DNA from: Myxococcus landrumus | GTDB lineage: Bacteria > Myxococcota > Myxococcia > Myxococcales > Myxococcaceae | NCBI RefSeq assembly: GCF_017301635.1 | Contig: NZ_CP071091.1 | Location: 1,207,001 to 1,271,000 of the forward strand | DNA: 64,000 nt | Direction of reading: 5' to 3' | In this document: one piece after another, positions 9,162-18,020 of the stretch | How positions within the stretch are numbered: position 1 is the stretch's first letter | Layout: every line of letters begins with the position of its first letter | Made by a program: the position numbers and the translations under genes | Notes under the pieces: generated by a model | What the model saw: the letters and a program-made list of their open reading frames with translations, nothing else | The model's database searches: none | What the model was told of the DNA's origin: nothing

Positions 9162-10862
9162 TCACGAGCGAGGAAACAGGGCGTAGGTCTCCCGGCGGGG
9201 GATGACCACGTGGAGCTCGGACAACGTGACGTCGCCGGCCGAGGCGGAGCGGACGAGGACCTCCAGCGGCGGAGGACTGCCGGTGCCACCGGGCGGCGTG
9301 AGCGTGGCGAGTGCCTGCGCATCCAGGGCGACGATGCCGTCCTCGTCGGGCGTGACGTCCAGCGTCTTCGTTCCCCAGCGAAGCTGGAGGCGAGGGCGCG
9401 GCGGAGGCTCGGATGCGATGGGGCGAAGCCGCGGGCGTGAGCAAGCCCAGAGCGATTGCGGATTCACCTCCGTGCCTGGGAGGGTGGTCTCGTGCGGGAG
9501 CCACGGGCTCAGGGCTCCGGTGCGGTGCAGGGTGGGGCCGGGCGTCGTCGTGCTGGCTTCGTCCAGGAAGTCCGTGAGGCTCCAGAGGACGTCTCCCGTC
9601 GTCGTGGAGAGGACCGCCCACCAGGTCCCCGAGCCGAGCGGGAGCGGCTTCTCGAGCGTGAAGGAGACCCAGCCCGCGGACCAGGGCGCGGTGCCATCCT
9701 CCTGGAGCTGGAAGGCCAGCGGGCCCGTGGGCAGGGGTGTCTCGTCCGGTCTGCCGTGCACATCGGCATGGAGCGTGAGGACACCTTCCACCTTCCGGGT
9801 GAGCGGGCGCAGGTGGAGGTCCATCGCGGCGAGGGGGCCCACCGCGCCCTTGGAACTGAAGGACTGCGCGGCGGCGATGCCGGAGCCGCAGTGATGCGAG
9901 AGCGCGGGCTGGCCCGGAGGACGCGGCGCGAGCGGCAGGCGCTCGTTGTGCAACTGGTGTCGAACCTGGAAGCGCACCTCGGACAGGGGCCGATCCTTGG
10001 GGACGGAGACCTGCGCGGTCGCCATCCCGTCCGTGCCCACCGCGAGCGTCTGGGTGCGGGTGCCCGCGCTCCAGTGCTCGATGACGTCGAGCGTGTCGAG
10101 GACGAGCTGCACGCGGTCGAACATGCCGAGTCCCGAGGAGCGCAGGGAGACGGCCACGGAGCCGGATTGGAGCTTCGCGGGCCAGGCCCGCTGGAGCGCG
10201 TCGCTGAGCGCGTCCTCCATCACCAGCTCCTGGCGCGGGAGCATCGGCACGGAGTGGTGGAAGAAGAGCGTGCCCGCGCCATCACCGACGAAGGCGGTGA
10301 GGTCGGGAGGCCGTGCGGGCGCGCGCAGGGTGATGCTCTGGAGCTGGGTGGCCGACAGCGTCTTGGGCGTGCCGACCGGAGGTGGCGCCGCGTTGGCTTC
10401 GACGAACTCGACCAGGAGGCGGCCCGCGAGGATGCCGGGCAGGACCTCCACGGCGTTCGTCGCCACCGTGTCGGAGGGCGTCGGGGGATACCAGGATCCG
10501 CCCTCGGCGACGCTCAAGCGCCCCTTCTTGGCGGTCTGCACGGGGTTGGTGGTGACGAGCTTCAACTCCACGGAGGAGAGCGGGCGGCGGACGCCCCAGT
10601 CCAGGCTGAGCCAGGTGATGGCCTTGGCCGGGTCCAGGGTCGTCTGTCCATCGCTCGTGGCCAGCGTGGAGGCGGGGGCCAGGTTCAACATCACGTCGTC
10701 CGCTGGAGCGCGGACCTTGAGCGCCGCGCGCACCAGCGACACGCCCTCCGGGATGGCCAGGGCGACGACGAGGCCCGAGCCATCCACGGGCACCTGGGCG
10801 GACGAGGGCGGCGTGGCCGTCCCCGAATAGGTCAGCGTGGCGGCGATGCGCGTATCACTCAT
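9162..10862 (-). CDS. Unrecognised 566-aa protein of the tail cluster
   Basis: Beta-rich by composition (many Thr/Val/Ser alternations), with no signal peptide and no enzyme motif I recognise. Its position after the tail fibre and a coiled-coil protein suggests a fibre-associated or receptor-binding element, or a decorating protein. Segments such as LTLHADVHGRPDETPLP and repeated P-D-x-T loops look like jelly-roll or Ig-like strands, but this is an impression, not a match. Codon use is like its neighbours, so it is an old member of the cluster. Confidence 0.6.
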   Translation of the reverse strand: MSDTRIAATLTYSGTATPPSSAQVPVDGSGLVVALAIPEGVSLVRAALKVRAPADDVMLNLAPASTLATSDGQTTLDPAKAITWLSLDWGVRRPLSSVELKLVTTNPVQTAKKGRLSVAEGGSWYPPTPSDTVATNAVEVLPGILAGRLLVEFVEANAAPPPVGTPKTLSATQLQSITLRAPARPPDLTAFVGDGAGTLFFHHSVPMLPRQELVMEDALSDALQRAWPAKLQSGSVAVSLRSSGLGMFDRVQLVLDTLDVIEHWSAGTRTQTLAVGTDGMATAQVSVPKDRPLSEVRFQVRHQLHNERLPLAPRPPGQPALSHHCGSGIAAAQSFSSKGAVGPLAAMDLHLRPLTRKVEGVLTLHADVHGRPDETPLPTGPLAFQLQEDGTAPWSAGWVSFTLEKPLPLGSGTWWAVLSTTTGDVLWSLTDFLDEASTTTPGPTLHRTGALSPWLPHETTLPGTEVNPQSLWACSRPRLRPIASEPPPRPRLQLRWGTKTLDVTPDEDGIVALDAQALATLTPPGGTGSPPPLEVLVRSASAGDVTLSELHVVIPRRETYALFPRS

Positions 10863-10890
10863 GGAGAGAGGGTCCCTGCCGCGCGGGGCT

Positions 10891-11100
10891 TCAGCGGGCG
10901 GCTTCCTTGATGTCCGTCACGGTGGCGGCGCTGGCCTCTTGGGCGGGCACCAGTTCCTGGAGCACCTCGATGGCGCCCTCGATGCGCAGCATCGTCTGCA
11001 CGAGCTGCGCGCGTCGGGCGTCCAGCTCCGCCAGCATCTTCTGTCCCGCCTCGTGCTCGGACTTGAGGTCGGCGAGGCGCTTCTCGATGGCGTCCTTCAT
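10891..11100 (-). CDS. Small coiled-coil protein, translationally coupled to the fibre gene
   Basis: 69 residues, almost entirely heptad-like helix (IEKRLADLKSEHEAGQKML, then a Leu/Ile/Val-spaced second helix) ending in an alanine-rich tail. Its ATG overlaps the fibre stop in an ATGA arrangement, so the two are coupled. A small helical protein made next to a trimeric fibre could be a fibre-attachment or assembly chaperone; this is inferred from position and fold only. Confidence 0.65.
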   Translation of the reverse strand: MKDAIEKRLADLKSEHEAGQKMLAELDARRAQLVQTMLRIEGAIEVLQELVPAQEASAATVTDIKEAAR

Positions 11101-12842
11101 GACTTCCGCTCCTGTTCCTGGAGGCGCTGCTCGAGCGCCGCGATGCGTTCGTCGTACTGCTGCTTGATCTCCTGGAGGGCCGCGATGGCGAGCACGCTGA
11201 AGGACTCGTAGGTGAGGCCCTTCAAGGGCTCGCCGTTGTCATTCATCCGGGGCAAGTCCGCCACGAGCTCGGGGAAGAGCGGCTCCACCTCTTGCGCGAC
11301 CAGACCCAACTGCGGGTGACCCGTGGACTTCAGCTCGTAGCTCACGGGGCGCAGCGCGAGCACCCGAGGGAGGACTCCCTCGAGCGAAGCGATGTTCTGC
11401 TTCAGCCCCACGTCGGAGAACTGGAGCCACTGCCCGTTCGGCATCAGGTTCTGGCCCGCGCCATTGCTGTGCGCGAACTGGAGGATGCCCGTTCCCGTGT
11501 AGGCGATGTCGACGAACCGCCCGGAGACGTGCTCCGAGAGCCGGATGCCCAGGCTGGCCTCTCGCTGCGCGATGTGCAGCGGCGTGCTGGGGCGCGAGGT
11601 TCCAATGCCGACGTTGGCGTTGACCAGCGTCATCCGGTCCGCGCCACCCTGGTTGAGGATGATGGCGTCACCCGGCTCGTTCTCGCAGGCGATGACCAAC
11701 TTCCCGTTCTCCTCCTCACCAGGCAGGGGATTGGGCGCGCGGTAGTAGCGGATGCTCGCGGAGTCGCCGGTGCCGCCAAACGCATCCAGCGGGAACTGGA
11801 TGCCATTGCCCGGGGCATTGCCGATGGACGGCATGATGGCGCCGCTGACGCGGAGGCTGCCGCCCTGCACATCCAGCCGGACACCCGGCGTCGACGTGCC
11901 GATACCGACGCTTCCGTCCGCGCCCATCCACAGGGAGTGGGTGTTGTTCACCATGAAGGAGAACGCGTTGCTCGCGCGCGCCCCCACGTCCCACATCAAG
12001 CCGGTGGAGACACCGCCGCTCAATCCGTAGCGGATGGAGGCGCGGTTGTCGGTGCTGTTCCACACGACGTGGGGGTTGTTGATCATCAAGCCGGCCGCGC
12101 CGCCCGCGCCGATGGTGACCTGGGGTTGGCCGTTGCCCCACAGCGTCGTGGTGTTCACCACCAGCCGGTCGAACCCCGCCGCCGCCGATGACAGCCGGAT
12201 ATCCAGCGCGCCCTGCGGGTCCGTCGTGTTGAGGCCCAGGCTGCCGCCCGCCTTGAGATGCAGGCGGGGCGTGCCGTAGCCGCTGCCGTTCTCTCCGTCG
12301 CCGCCGCCCTCCGAGACTTGAAACCCCTCGGCCGTGGCGCCCAGCTCACCCTTGAGCAGCCAGCTCTTGTTCCGGCTGCGCAACTGGATGGCGGCGCCCT
12401 CGGTGGCGCCGGTGGTCTTCACGATGAGCCCGACGCCCCAGGCGTTGTTCCCCGAGCTCCGGACCTCCACGGCCGCGTTGTTGTCCACGGCGCCCTGGAC
12501 CAGCAGGCGCCGCGTGCTGGGCGCCGCGCCAATGCCCACGTTGGCCATGACGGAGAACGGGCCGGTGAGGTTTCCACCCGTGAGGGACAGCTTCTTGGCC
12601 TCCGTGTCGTCCATCCACTTGGAGATGTCGACGTTCTTCACCGTCAGCCCGAGCGTGGCCTCGACCTTGTTCACCTTCAGCGATGCGGTCGGCGAGATGC
12701 TGTTGCCATCCAGCAGTGCACCGTCGTCGCCGCCGCGGTGTGTGTGTGCGCGGATCTCGTCCCGCGTCTTGATCTGCATGTTGTTCCAGGTGTCCGCCAG
12801 GATGGGGTCACCTGATTTCGCGGTGTAGTAGGGCTCACTCAT
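11097..12842 (-). CDS. Tail fibre with C-terminal S74 intramolecular chaperone domain
   Basis: 581 residues. The N-terminal ~90 residues probably attach to the baseplate. The middle holds repeated phage-fibre motifs of the form VGIGTSTPGVRLDVQG (also VGIGAAPSTRRLLVQG, LGLNTTDPQGALDI and VGIGTSRPSTPLHIAQ). The last ~110 residues contain FSDVGLKQNIASLEGVL and YELKSTGHPQLGLVAQEVE, the pattern of the endosialidase-type chaperone (peptidase S74). In this family the domain trimerises the fibre and then cuts itself off after the Ser of the SD motif. It ends in a coiled coil. The protein should form the receptor-binding fibre of the particle, so its middle region decides the target surface. Confidence 0.85.
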   Translation of the reverse strand: MSEPYYTAKSGDPILADTWNNMQIKTRDEIRAHTHRGGDDGALLDGNSISPTASLKVNKVEATLGLTVKNVDISKWMDDTEAKKLSLTGGNLTGPFSVMANVGIGAAPSTRRLLVQGAVDNNAAVEVRSSGNNAWGVGLIVKTTGATEGAAIQLRSRNKSWLLKGELGATAEGFQVSEGGGDGENGSGYGTPRLHLKAGGSLGLNTTDPQGALDIRLSSAAAGFDRLVVNTTTLWGNGQPQVTIGAGGAAGLMINNPHVVWNSTDNRASIRYGLSGGVSTGLMWDVGARASNAFSFMVNNTHSLWMGADGSVGIGTSTPGVRLDVQGGSLRVSGAIMPSIGNAPGNGIQFPLDAFGGTGDSASIRYYRAPNPLPGEEENGKLVIACENEPGDAIILNQGGADRMTLVNANVGIGTSRPSTPLHIAQREASLGIRLSEHVSGRFVDIAYTGTGILQFAHSNGAGQNLMPNGQWLQFSDVGLKQNIASLEGVLPRVLALRPVSYELKSTGHPQLGLVAQEVEPLFPELVADLPRMNDNGEPLKGLTYESFSVLAIAALQEIKQQYDERIAALEQRLQEQERKS

Positions 12843-14233
12843 GACTGGAACCTCGAGGTATCGAAGCGGGTGCCGTTGAAGACGCCGTCCCAGGTGAGCT
12901 TCTCCTGGGGCTCGGGGAACTGTTCGTGCAACGAGATGTGGGAACCGAATGAGGTCAGCTCATCCTTCGCGTCGAGCGTCTCGCTGAAGGAGGAGGTGAG
13001 CTCGAGCCGGAGCGGGCCTTCCGTCGCGACGAGCGACTCCGGGGGCATGGGGAGGGTGAGCTCGATGCGGGTGCGCACGCCGGCACAACGCCCATACTCC
13101 AGCGCCGCCGCCAGCTCCTTCACCAGTCCTGGCAGCCCCGGCACCACGCCTTCTTCATTGGGCACCAGGAAGTGGGGAGGAATGTGATTGGCGGGGATGC
13201 GCAAGGTGCAGGTGGCGGGAGTGACTTCCGTCCACCCGAAGCGCAGCTCCGCGCGAGGTGTATCGCGCTGGGGCAGGGCCTCGGCCTCCGCGGCCTGCTG
13301 TCTTTCGGCGGACCAGCCGAACAGATAGGAGCGGACCTCCTGCCGCTCCAGGGTGTCGTACGTCCAATGACTGTCGCCAGGGTCCAGCTCCGGGAGGTGG
13401 CGGTCCTCCTTGAAGACGGAGAAGCGCGCCTCCGGCATGTCGAAGCGTGCCAGCACCCCCACGTCATTCGGGCCCGCGAAGCGCGTGGGGTGGGCCAGGA
13501 TGAGGGGCGTGTCCACCGGGCGGCCGTCGAGGATGGGCGGGCGCTTGTGGCGCAGCAGCAGCGTGGAGCCCAGGGGGATGCGGCCCAGGAAGATGACGTC
13601 GAGGCCGGACTGTTCGTGCCGGAGGATGGGGACGGCAATCTCCCGCTCAGTCGCCTTGATCGCGATGTCGACCTCCGCGCTCTCCAACCCCTGGTTGGAG
13701 GTGAGCAGTCGCTGCTCCCGGGCGACGTTGCGGAAGCTGGCGCCCGCGGGCATCGACGGGTTGTCCACCAACTCGACGCGGAGGTCCCGGTAGGTTCCAT
13801 CCGCGCGAGGCACGGAGAAGAGGCCGACCGCGGTCTTCCCCTCCCAGACAATCCGAGGCGGCTGCTTCGCCATGTAGACGAGGGAGACCAGGCGGAGCAG
13901 GGCCGGCGCGGAGGCGAGGCCGGTGCGGTGCAGCTCCACCATGGCCGCCAGCCGCTGGCGCAGATAGACGTCGGACTCACCCCGGCGCGGCAACACGCCG
14001 TAGAGCATCGCGACGCGGCCCAGCTCCGAGTCCGCCTTGTTCAACGGCGAGGCGTCGACCGGGAAGCCTCGCGCGAGGGAGTACCAGCGCGAACGCATCA
14101 GCCGCGTGAGGCCCCCCTCCATCGTCTCCAGCTCCTGGGCGAGCGAGTCGAAGAAGTCGTGGATCCTCGCTCCGGACTGAAGGATGGGGGGCAGGTACCC
14201 CAACATGCGGCGTCTGCGTTGGTCCGCGCTCAT
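12839..14233 (-). CDS. Phage tail protein I (gpI)-like baseplate component
   Basis: 464 residues. The N-terminal ~150 residues (LGYLPPILQSGARIHDFFDS, later YLRQRLAAMVELHRTGLAS) match the gpI-type tail protein that follows gpJ in Mu- and P2-like tails and in contractile injection systems. gpI connects the wedge to the fibre. The rest, about 300 residues, is beta-rich and longer than P2 gpI, as often seen in tail-like particles. It sits between gpJ and the fibre gene with 4-bp ATGA overlaps on both sides, exactly where gpI is expected. Confidence 0.7.
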   Translation of the reverse strand: MSADQRRRRMLGYLPPILQSGARIHDFFDSLAQELETMEGGLTRLMRSRWYSLARGFPVDASPLNKADSELGRVAMLYGVLPRRGESDVYLRQRLAAMVELHRTGLASAPALLRLVSLVYMAKQPPRIVWEGKTAVGLFSVPRADGTYRDLRVELVDNPSMPAGASFRNVAREQRLLTSNQGLESAEVDIAIKATEREIAVPILRHEQSGLDVIFLGRIPLGSTLLLRHKRPPILDGRPVDTPLILAHPTRFAGPNDVGVLARFDMPEARFSVFKEDRHLPELDPGDSHWTYDTLERQEVRSYLFGWSAERQQAAEAEALPQRDTPRAELRFGWTEVTPATCTLRIPANHIPPHFLVPNEEGVVPGLPGLVKELAAALEYGRCAGVRTRIELTLPMPPESLVATEGPLRLELTSSFSETLDAKDELTSFGSHISLHEQFPEPQEKLTWDGVFNGTRFDTSRFQS

Positions 14234-15810
14234 CCGACCCCCACCAGCTCGGCGCCGCCGAACTCCAACCGCACGTCGGCCTTCACCAGGAGCTGGGTGA
14301 CCTGGTCGGGGATGGCCGCGGCGGGAGTGCTCGGGGCGACCAGGGACACGGTGATGCCCGTCTCCAAGGTGACGTCACAGCCCAGCAGCGCCTGGATGCG
14401 GGCCTGGGACTTCAGGGCCAACTGCAGGGAGTCCCAGGTGAGGAAGGCCTCTCGCCCGACCTGGGCCTCCTCGGAGAGCCGCGCGGCGAAGACACCCAGC
14501 GCGCCGCGCAACGCCTCGCGCACCTGTTCGGGCGTGCGCGCCTCGCCGCTGGAGAGCGACACCACCAGGTCCAGTCGCCACTGGGGCGTGCGCAGCCGGG
14601 AGATGCGGGGCTCCAGTCTCACCAGGTCGATGCGCCCGACCTCCAGGGGCTCCATCTTCCAGTCGCGGTTGGCGCCGTACTCGCGGCTCTGGGATTCGAG
14701 CACCAGGTCCTTCCGCGTGGGCGGGGTGCCCACCAGGCCCCAGACATACGTCTCCACGCTCAAGTTGCTCACGCGACGCACGGCGGGGTTGCCGTAGAGC
14801 ACGGCCTCCAGCTTGCGTCGGATGACGGCGGAGCCCACGGGCTGCTCCTGCATGTACTGCGCGAGCGCTTGCTGGAGGTCGCGGCGCAGCCGGCCGAAGG
14901 ACACTTCGTCCAGGTCCTCGCGGGTGGGCTCCACGCTGAAGCTCAACCGGAAGAAGATGGTGCGCGCGTAGCGGAGCCGGACACGAATGCCGGCGGCTTT
15001 CGTCTCCCGGATGGCGGCCTCGACGCGGGCGACCCCTTCGACATCGGCCTCGAAGTCGGTGTCTCCCACGAGGACGTCCACGACACCCGGTGGCGCGTCC
15101 GCGGGCTCCCGCACGGTGACCTGCCGCACGCCTTGCTGTTGCACGGCGGCTGCGAGGGACTCCAGGGTTCCCTTCTCTCCGTCGCGCAGCGCGGTGCGGG
15201 CGCGGGCGCGGAGGTTCTCATCGGTCTCGTTGTCCGAGCCCCTTCGCAAGGGCGCCGGATTGGTGACGGCCTCGATGCCCAAGATGGGCCTGGGCATCAA
15301 CGTCACGCGGAAGGGGTCGATGGCGGGCGGCGCCTCGCGCGAGGACTGCTCCTCGTCCTGGACCTCCTGCACGGGGATGATGACGCGCGTGTCGCCCTTG
15401 ACGAGCGTGGCGTCCTCCATCGTCTCGAAGAGGGGCAGGGGCTTGCCGTCCGCGCTGAGGCCGGTGACCTGACGCCCCGCGGGAATGCCGATGTCATCCG
15501 GCGCGGGGGTGATGCGGCTGAGCTCCACTTCGCCCATGAGCCGCCCGGCGCGCGCGCGCTTCAGCCCCAGCACGGCCACCACGTTGTCCAGGGCGGGGCC
15601 CTCGGCGGTGTCGAGATATCCCGCGCGATGCGACAGCTCCATCATGGCGTAGAACGTCGCCATCTCGCGCGCGTAGGCTTCCGCGAGGGTTCGGGCCATG
15701 CCGCCGACGTTGGGGTCCATGCCTGGACCCAGGTTCCCCAGCAGCCTCTCGACGATGGCGCTGAAGGTATTCTGGTCAGGAGGATAGAGGCTCAAAAGGA
15801 GATCTCCCAC
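14230..15810 (-). CDS. Baseplate J-like wedge protein (gpJ)
   Basis: 526 residues. The family pattern is visible: an N-terminal helical bundle, ARTLAEAYAREMATFYAMME, then LDTAEGPALDNVVAVLGLKR, then RGSDNETDENLRARARTALR, the conserved 'G.D.E.d..lR.R' segment of baseplate J. gpJ together with gp25 and gpI makes the wedge that triggers sheath contraction. It overlaps the upstream 162-residue gene by 19 bp and the downstream gpI by 4 bp, indicating translational coupling. Confidence 0.85.
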   Translation of the reverse strand: MGDLLLSLYPPDQNTFSAIVERLLGNLGPGMDPNVGGMARTLAEAYAREMATFYAMMELSHRAGYLDTAEGPALDNVVAVLGLKRARAGRLMGEVELSRITPAPDDIGIPAGRQVTGLSADGKPLPLFETMEDATLVKGDTRVIIPVQEVQDEEQSSREAPPAIDPFRVTLMPRPILGIEAVTNPAPLRRGSDNETDENLRARARTALRDGEKGTLESLAAAVQQQGVRQVTVREPADAPPGVVDVLVGDTDFEADVEGVARVEAAIRETKAAGIRVRLRYARTIFFRLSFSVEPTREDLDEVSFGRLRRDLQQALAQYMQEQPVGSAVIRRKLEAVLYGNPAVRRVSNLSVETYVWGLVGTPPTRKDLVLESQSREYGANRDWKMEPLEVGRIDLVRLEPRISRLRTPQWRLDLVVSLSSGEARTPEQVREALRGALGVFAARLSEEAQVGREAFLTWDSLQLALKSQARIQALLGCDVTLETGITVSLVAPSTPAAAIPDQVTQLLVKADVRLEFGGAELVGVG

Positions 15811-16280
15811 GTCATCTTCATCTCCATGTTGGGCCCGCGGTTGACCTCCTCGAAGCGGACCCGGTTGAAGAGGATGGGCGTGGAGGCCCCCTGGAGAATC
15901 TGGATGCCGGCCTCCGTCAGGGGCTGCACCGTGGCCTGGGTGAGCGCGGGCAGGGAGGCCGTCACCGTGGCGCGGACCAGGCTGGAGCCATCGCCCTGCT
16001 TGATGACCTCCACCTTGGGCGCGGCGTCGATGGCTTCATCCACCTTGGCCTTGAGCTCCGTGTCGGACGGGAGGGGCGTGGTGACGCCCGTGCCCACGAC
16101 GATGGACCAGCGCGTGGGCAGCGCGTTGACGCGGCCCATGAGCAGCTCCGCGACCAGCTGCTTGCCGGCAATGGTGATGAGGTTGGGGACCCGGCGGCGC
16201 TCCATCAGCGAGCCGTCCAGGTTCCGCAGCTCGAGGGTCAGCACTCCGTTCATTCCCTGCGTTTCCTTGCCGTTCATCAC
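15792..16280 (-). CDS. Small unrecognised baseplate-region protein
   Basis: 162 residues, alpha/beta, no signal. It begins with a beta strand (GVLTLELRNLDGSLMERRRV) followed by NLITIAGKQLVAELLMGRVN, a pattern often seen in small phage proteins that open collar or fibre genes. It lies between gp25 and gpJ. GGGGAG 6-8 nt upstream supports this start. Function inferred as a wedge or collar accessory; no precise family is claimed. Confidence 0.6.
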   Translation of the reverse strand: MMNGKETQGMNGVLTLELRNLDGSLMERRRVPNLITIAGKQLVAELLMGRVNALPTRWSIVVGTGVTTPLPSDTELKAKVDEAIDAAPKVEVIKQGDGSSLVRATVTASLPALTQATVQPLTEAGIQILQGASTPILFNRVRFEEVNRGPNMEMKMTWEISF

Positions 16281-16324
16281 GCTCTCCCCAAGTCGTTTCC
16301 GTACCCGTTGTCACGCCGACCCGC

Positions 16325-16735
16325 TCACCCCAGGTCGAGCGCCAATCCCAATTCCACCGCGTCGCCGGTGATGGCCTTGATGCGCGCCCGCACATCCACC
16401 GCGCCCGGCACGTCCACGCGGGCCGCGACGCTCAGCTCGAGCACCTCGTCCACGCGCGGGTCTTCCTTGATGGCCTGGCGCACGTAGCGGCGCAGCAGGT
16501 CCAGGTTGGCGCGGTCCATCGGCTCGCCGATGAGGTCCGCCACGCGGCTGCCGTAGCGCTGGTGGCCCAACTGGTTCAGGTGTCCGCGATAGACGACGAG
16601 CCGCATCGTCAGCGCCTGCACCAGGTTGTCCTTGCCGCTCACGGTGGAGGCGCCGCCGTGGTCGGACCAGTCGAGGTCCGCGCCGCCCGACTCCGAGAAG
16701 GCCAGGCGCAGGTCGGTCTTGAGCTCGTCGGCCAT
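16325..16735 (-). CDS. gp25/gpW-like baseplate wedge protein
   Basis: 136 residues from the ATG at 16733-16735. The C-terminal part, LLRRYVRQAIKEDPRVDEVL then DVRARIKAITGDAVELGLAL, has the layout of the gp25 (lysozyme-like wedge) family: a helix, E-x-R-V and a beta hairpin. The N-terminal part, ALTMRLVVYRGHLNQLGHQRYGSRVADLIGEP, also fits. gp25 binds gpJ at the base of the sheath and is one of the universally conserved contractile-tail proteins. It starts in a TGATG overlap with the repeat protein upstream. Confidence 0.75.
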   Translation of the reverse strand: MADELKTDLRLAFSESGGADLDWSDHGGASTVSGKDNLVQALTMRLVVYRGHLNQLGHQRYGSRVADLIGEPMDRANLDLLRRYVRQAIKEDPRVDEVLELSVAARVDVPGAVDVRARIKAITGDAVELGLALDLG

Positions 16736-17385
16736 CAGAGCAATCTCCCCGGGCCCGCGGTGGCCCCGGGCGAGCTGGGAATGCCCGGGGAGACCTTCAG
16801 GCGCGTCATCATCTGCGTGAGCGCGTTGGACAGCGTTTCGGCCATGGCGCCGGCGAGGTCCGGCGCGTTCTCGCCCCGGATGCCACCGGCCTGGAGGAAG
16901 CCCAGCGCGATGGGCTGGAGCAGGGGCTTGGCGGGAGCGGCGCCCATGAGGCTGCCGGGCGCCGTCGTGGTGAAGCCCGCGATGGCCATGCCCGGCGCCA
17001 CCTGCACCATCGTGGTGAAGAGAATCAGGGCCTGCTCCACCGTCTGGGCAATGGCCTTGGCCAGCGCGTCCCGCTGCTCGCCGTTGATCTTGTTCGACGC
17101 CAGCAATCCCTTGGCGATGGGCTCGATCTGCGAAGCCCCAGGACCTCCGGCGGGTGGAGGCAGCATCATCCCGGGCCCCACGGTGCTGCCGGAGCCCGGA
17201 GGAGGCGGCGCGGCGGCGGGGATGCCCGGAGACACCATGGCCATGTTCACGAAGAGCATGAAGGCCTGGCCGCACGTGTCGCCCAGCGCGGTGGCCAGGT
17301 CCGGGGCGTTCTCGCCTCGGAGGCTCGCGGACTGCATGGCGCTCTTGGCGAGGCTGCCTATTTCGGATCCACTGGGCGCGGGCAT
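16735..17385 (-). CDS. Protein with three 50-residue internal repeats, tail cluster
   Basis: 216 residues from the ATG at 17383-17385. Three exactly 50-residue, gap-free repeats lie at residues 9-58, 87-136 and 156-205. Each has a helix, then G-E-N-A-P-D-L-A (degenerate in the second copy), a second helix, and a V-[SA]-P-G-[IM] end; copies 1 and 3 are closest. They are joined by Pro/Gly-rich linkers of about 28 and 19 residues. I recognise no family. It sits between the spike and gp25 genes, so a three-fold or adapter role at the baseplate is plausible; one chain with three repeats could match the symmetry of a trimeric spike. Confidence 0.65.
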   Translation of the reverse strand: MPAPSGSEIGSLAKSAMQSASLRGENAPDLATALGDTCGQAFMLFVNMAMVSPGIPAAAPPPPGSGSTVGPGMMLPPPAGGPGASQIEPIAKGLLASNKINGEQRDALAKAIAQTVEQALILFTTMVQVAPGMAIAGFTTTAPGSLMGAAPAKPLLQPIALGFLQAGGIRGENAPDLAGAMAETLSNALTQMMTRLKVSPGIPSSPGATAGPGRLL

Positions 17386-17387
17386 GG

Positions 17388-18020
17388 TTACTTGGCCTTC
17401 ACGTCCTTGGAGCCCTTGAGCGGAGCGCCAGTGAAGTAGCACTTGTGGCTCTGCTCGGTGATGACACCGCTGCCGCTCTTGCCCAGGTCAATCTTCCCGG
17501 ACGCGTCCACCGTGCAGTCGGTGCACTTGAGCTCCACGTTGCCTTCCACCTCCAGCTTCAGGTCCGTCTTGCCCTTGATGGTGATGACGTCGTCCTGCTT
17601 CACCGTCACCACCGTCTCGCCCGCGGTGATGACCACCGACTGCTCCTGGTCGATGGCGATGGAGGTCTTCCCACCGGGCGGCGACACCACGCGCCACTCA
17701 TCCGCCTCGTGGATGGGAGGGTTGAGCTTGTCGGAGTAGAGACGGCCGGTGATGACGGGGCGGTTGGGGTCGCCGTTGATGTACGTGATGACGACCAGGT
17801 CCCCCGCGTGAGGCGCGCTCACCATGCCGATGTGCGGCGTGGCGATGGGGACGCGGCGCAGCTCGAGGTTGCTCTCTCTCAGCTTCACGTTGCATTCGTG
17901 GTTGTGCTCGTCGCCATCCGCGTGAGGGAAGGCGCTCGTCACGACACCGATGTCGCCCAGCTTCAGCGACGCGAGCTCGTCCCGGATGATGGCGCGGAGG
18001 AGGGTGACCAGGTCGCTCAT
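17388..18020 (-). CDS. gpV/gp45-like baseplate spike protein
   Basis: 210 residues. The N-terminal ~95 residues form the OB-fold typical of phage baseplate assembly protein V/VgrG: LGDIGVVTSAFPHADGD, VPIATPHIGMVSAPHAGDLVVITYINGDPNRPVITG. The region from about 105 to 185 is a run of short beta strands (SIAIDQEQSVVITAGETVV, DDVITIKGKTDLKLEVEG, ELKCTDCTVDASGKIDLG), the triple-stranded beta-helix of a membrane-piercing spike. It forms the particle tip at the base of the tube. No separate PAAR protein is visible, so the tip may be blunt or capped by the last ~25 residues. Confidence 0.8.
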   Translation of the reverse strand: MSDLVTLLRAIIRDELASLKLGDIGVVTSAFPHADGDEHNHECNVKLRESNLELRRVPIATPHIGMVSAPHAGDLVVITYINGDPNRPVITGRLYSDKLNPPIHEADEWRVVSPPGGKTSIAIDQEQSVVITAGETVVTVKQDDVITIKGKTDLKLEVEGNVELKCTDCTVDASGKIDLGKSGSGVITEQSHKCYFTGAPLKGSKDVKAK

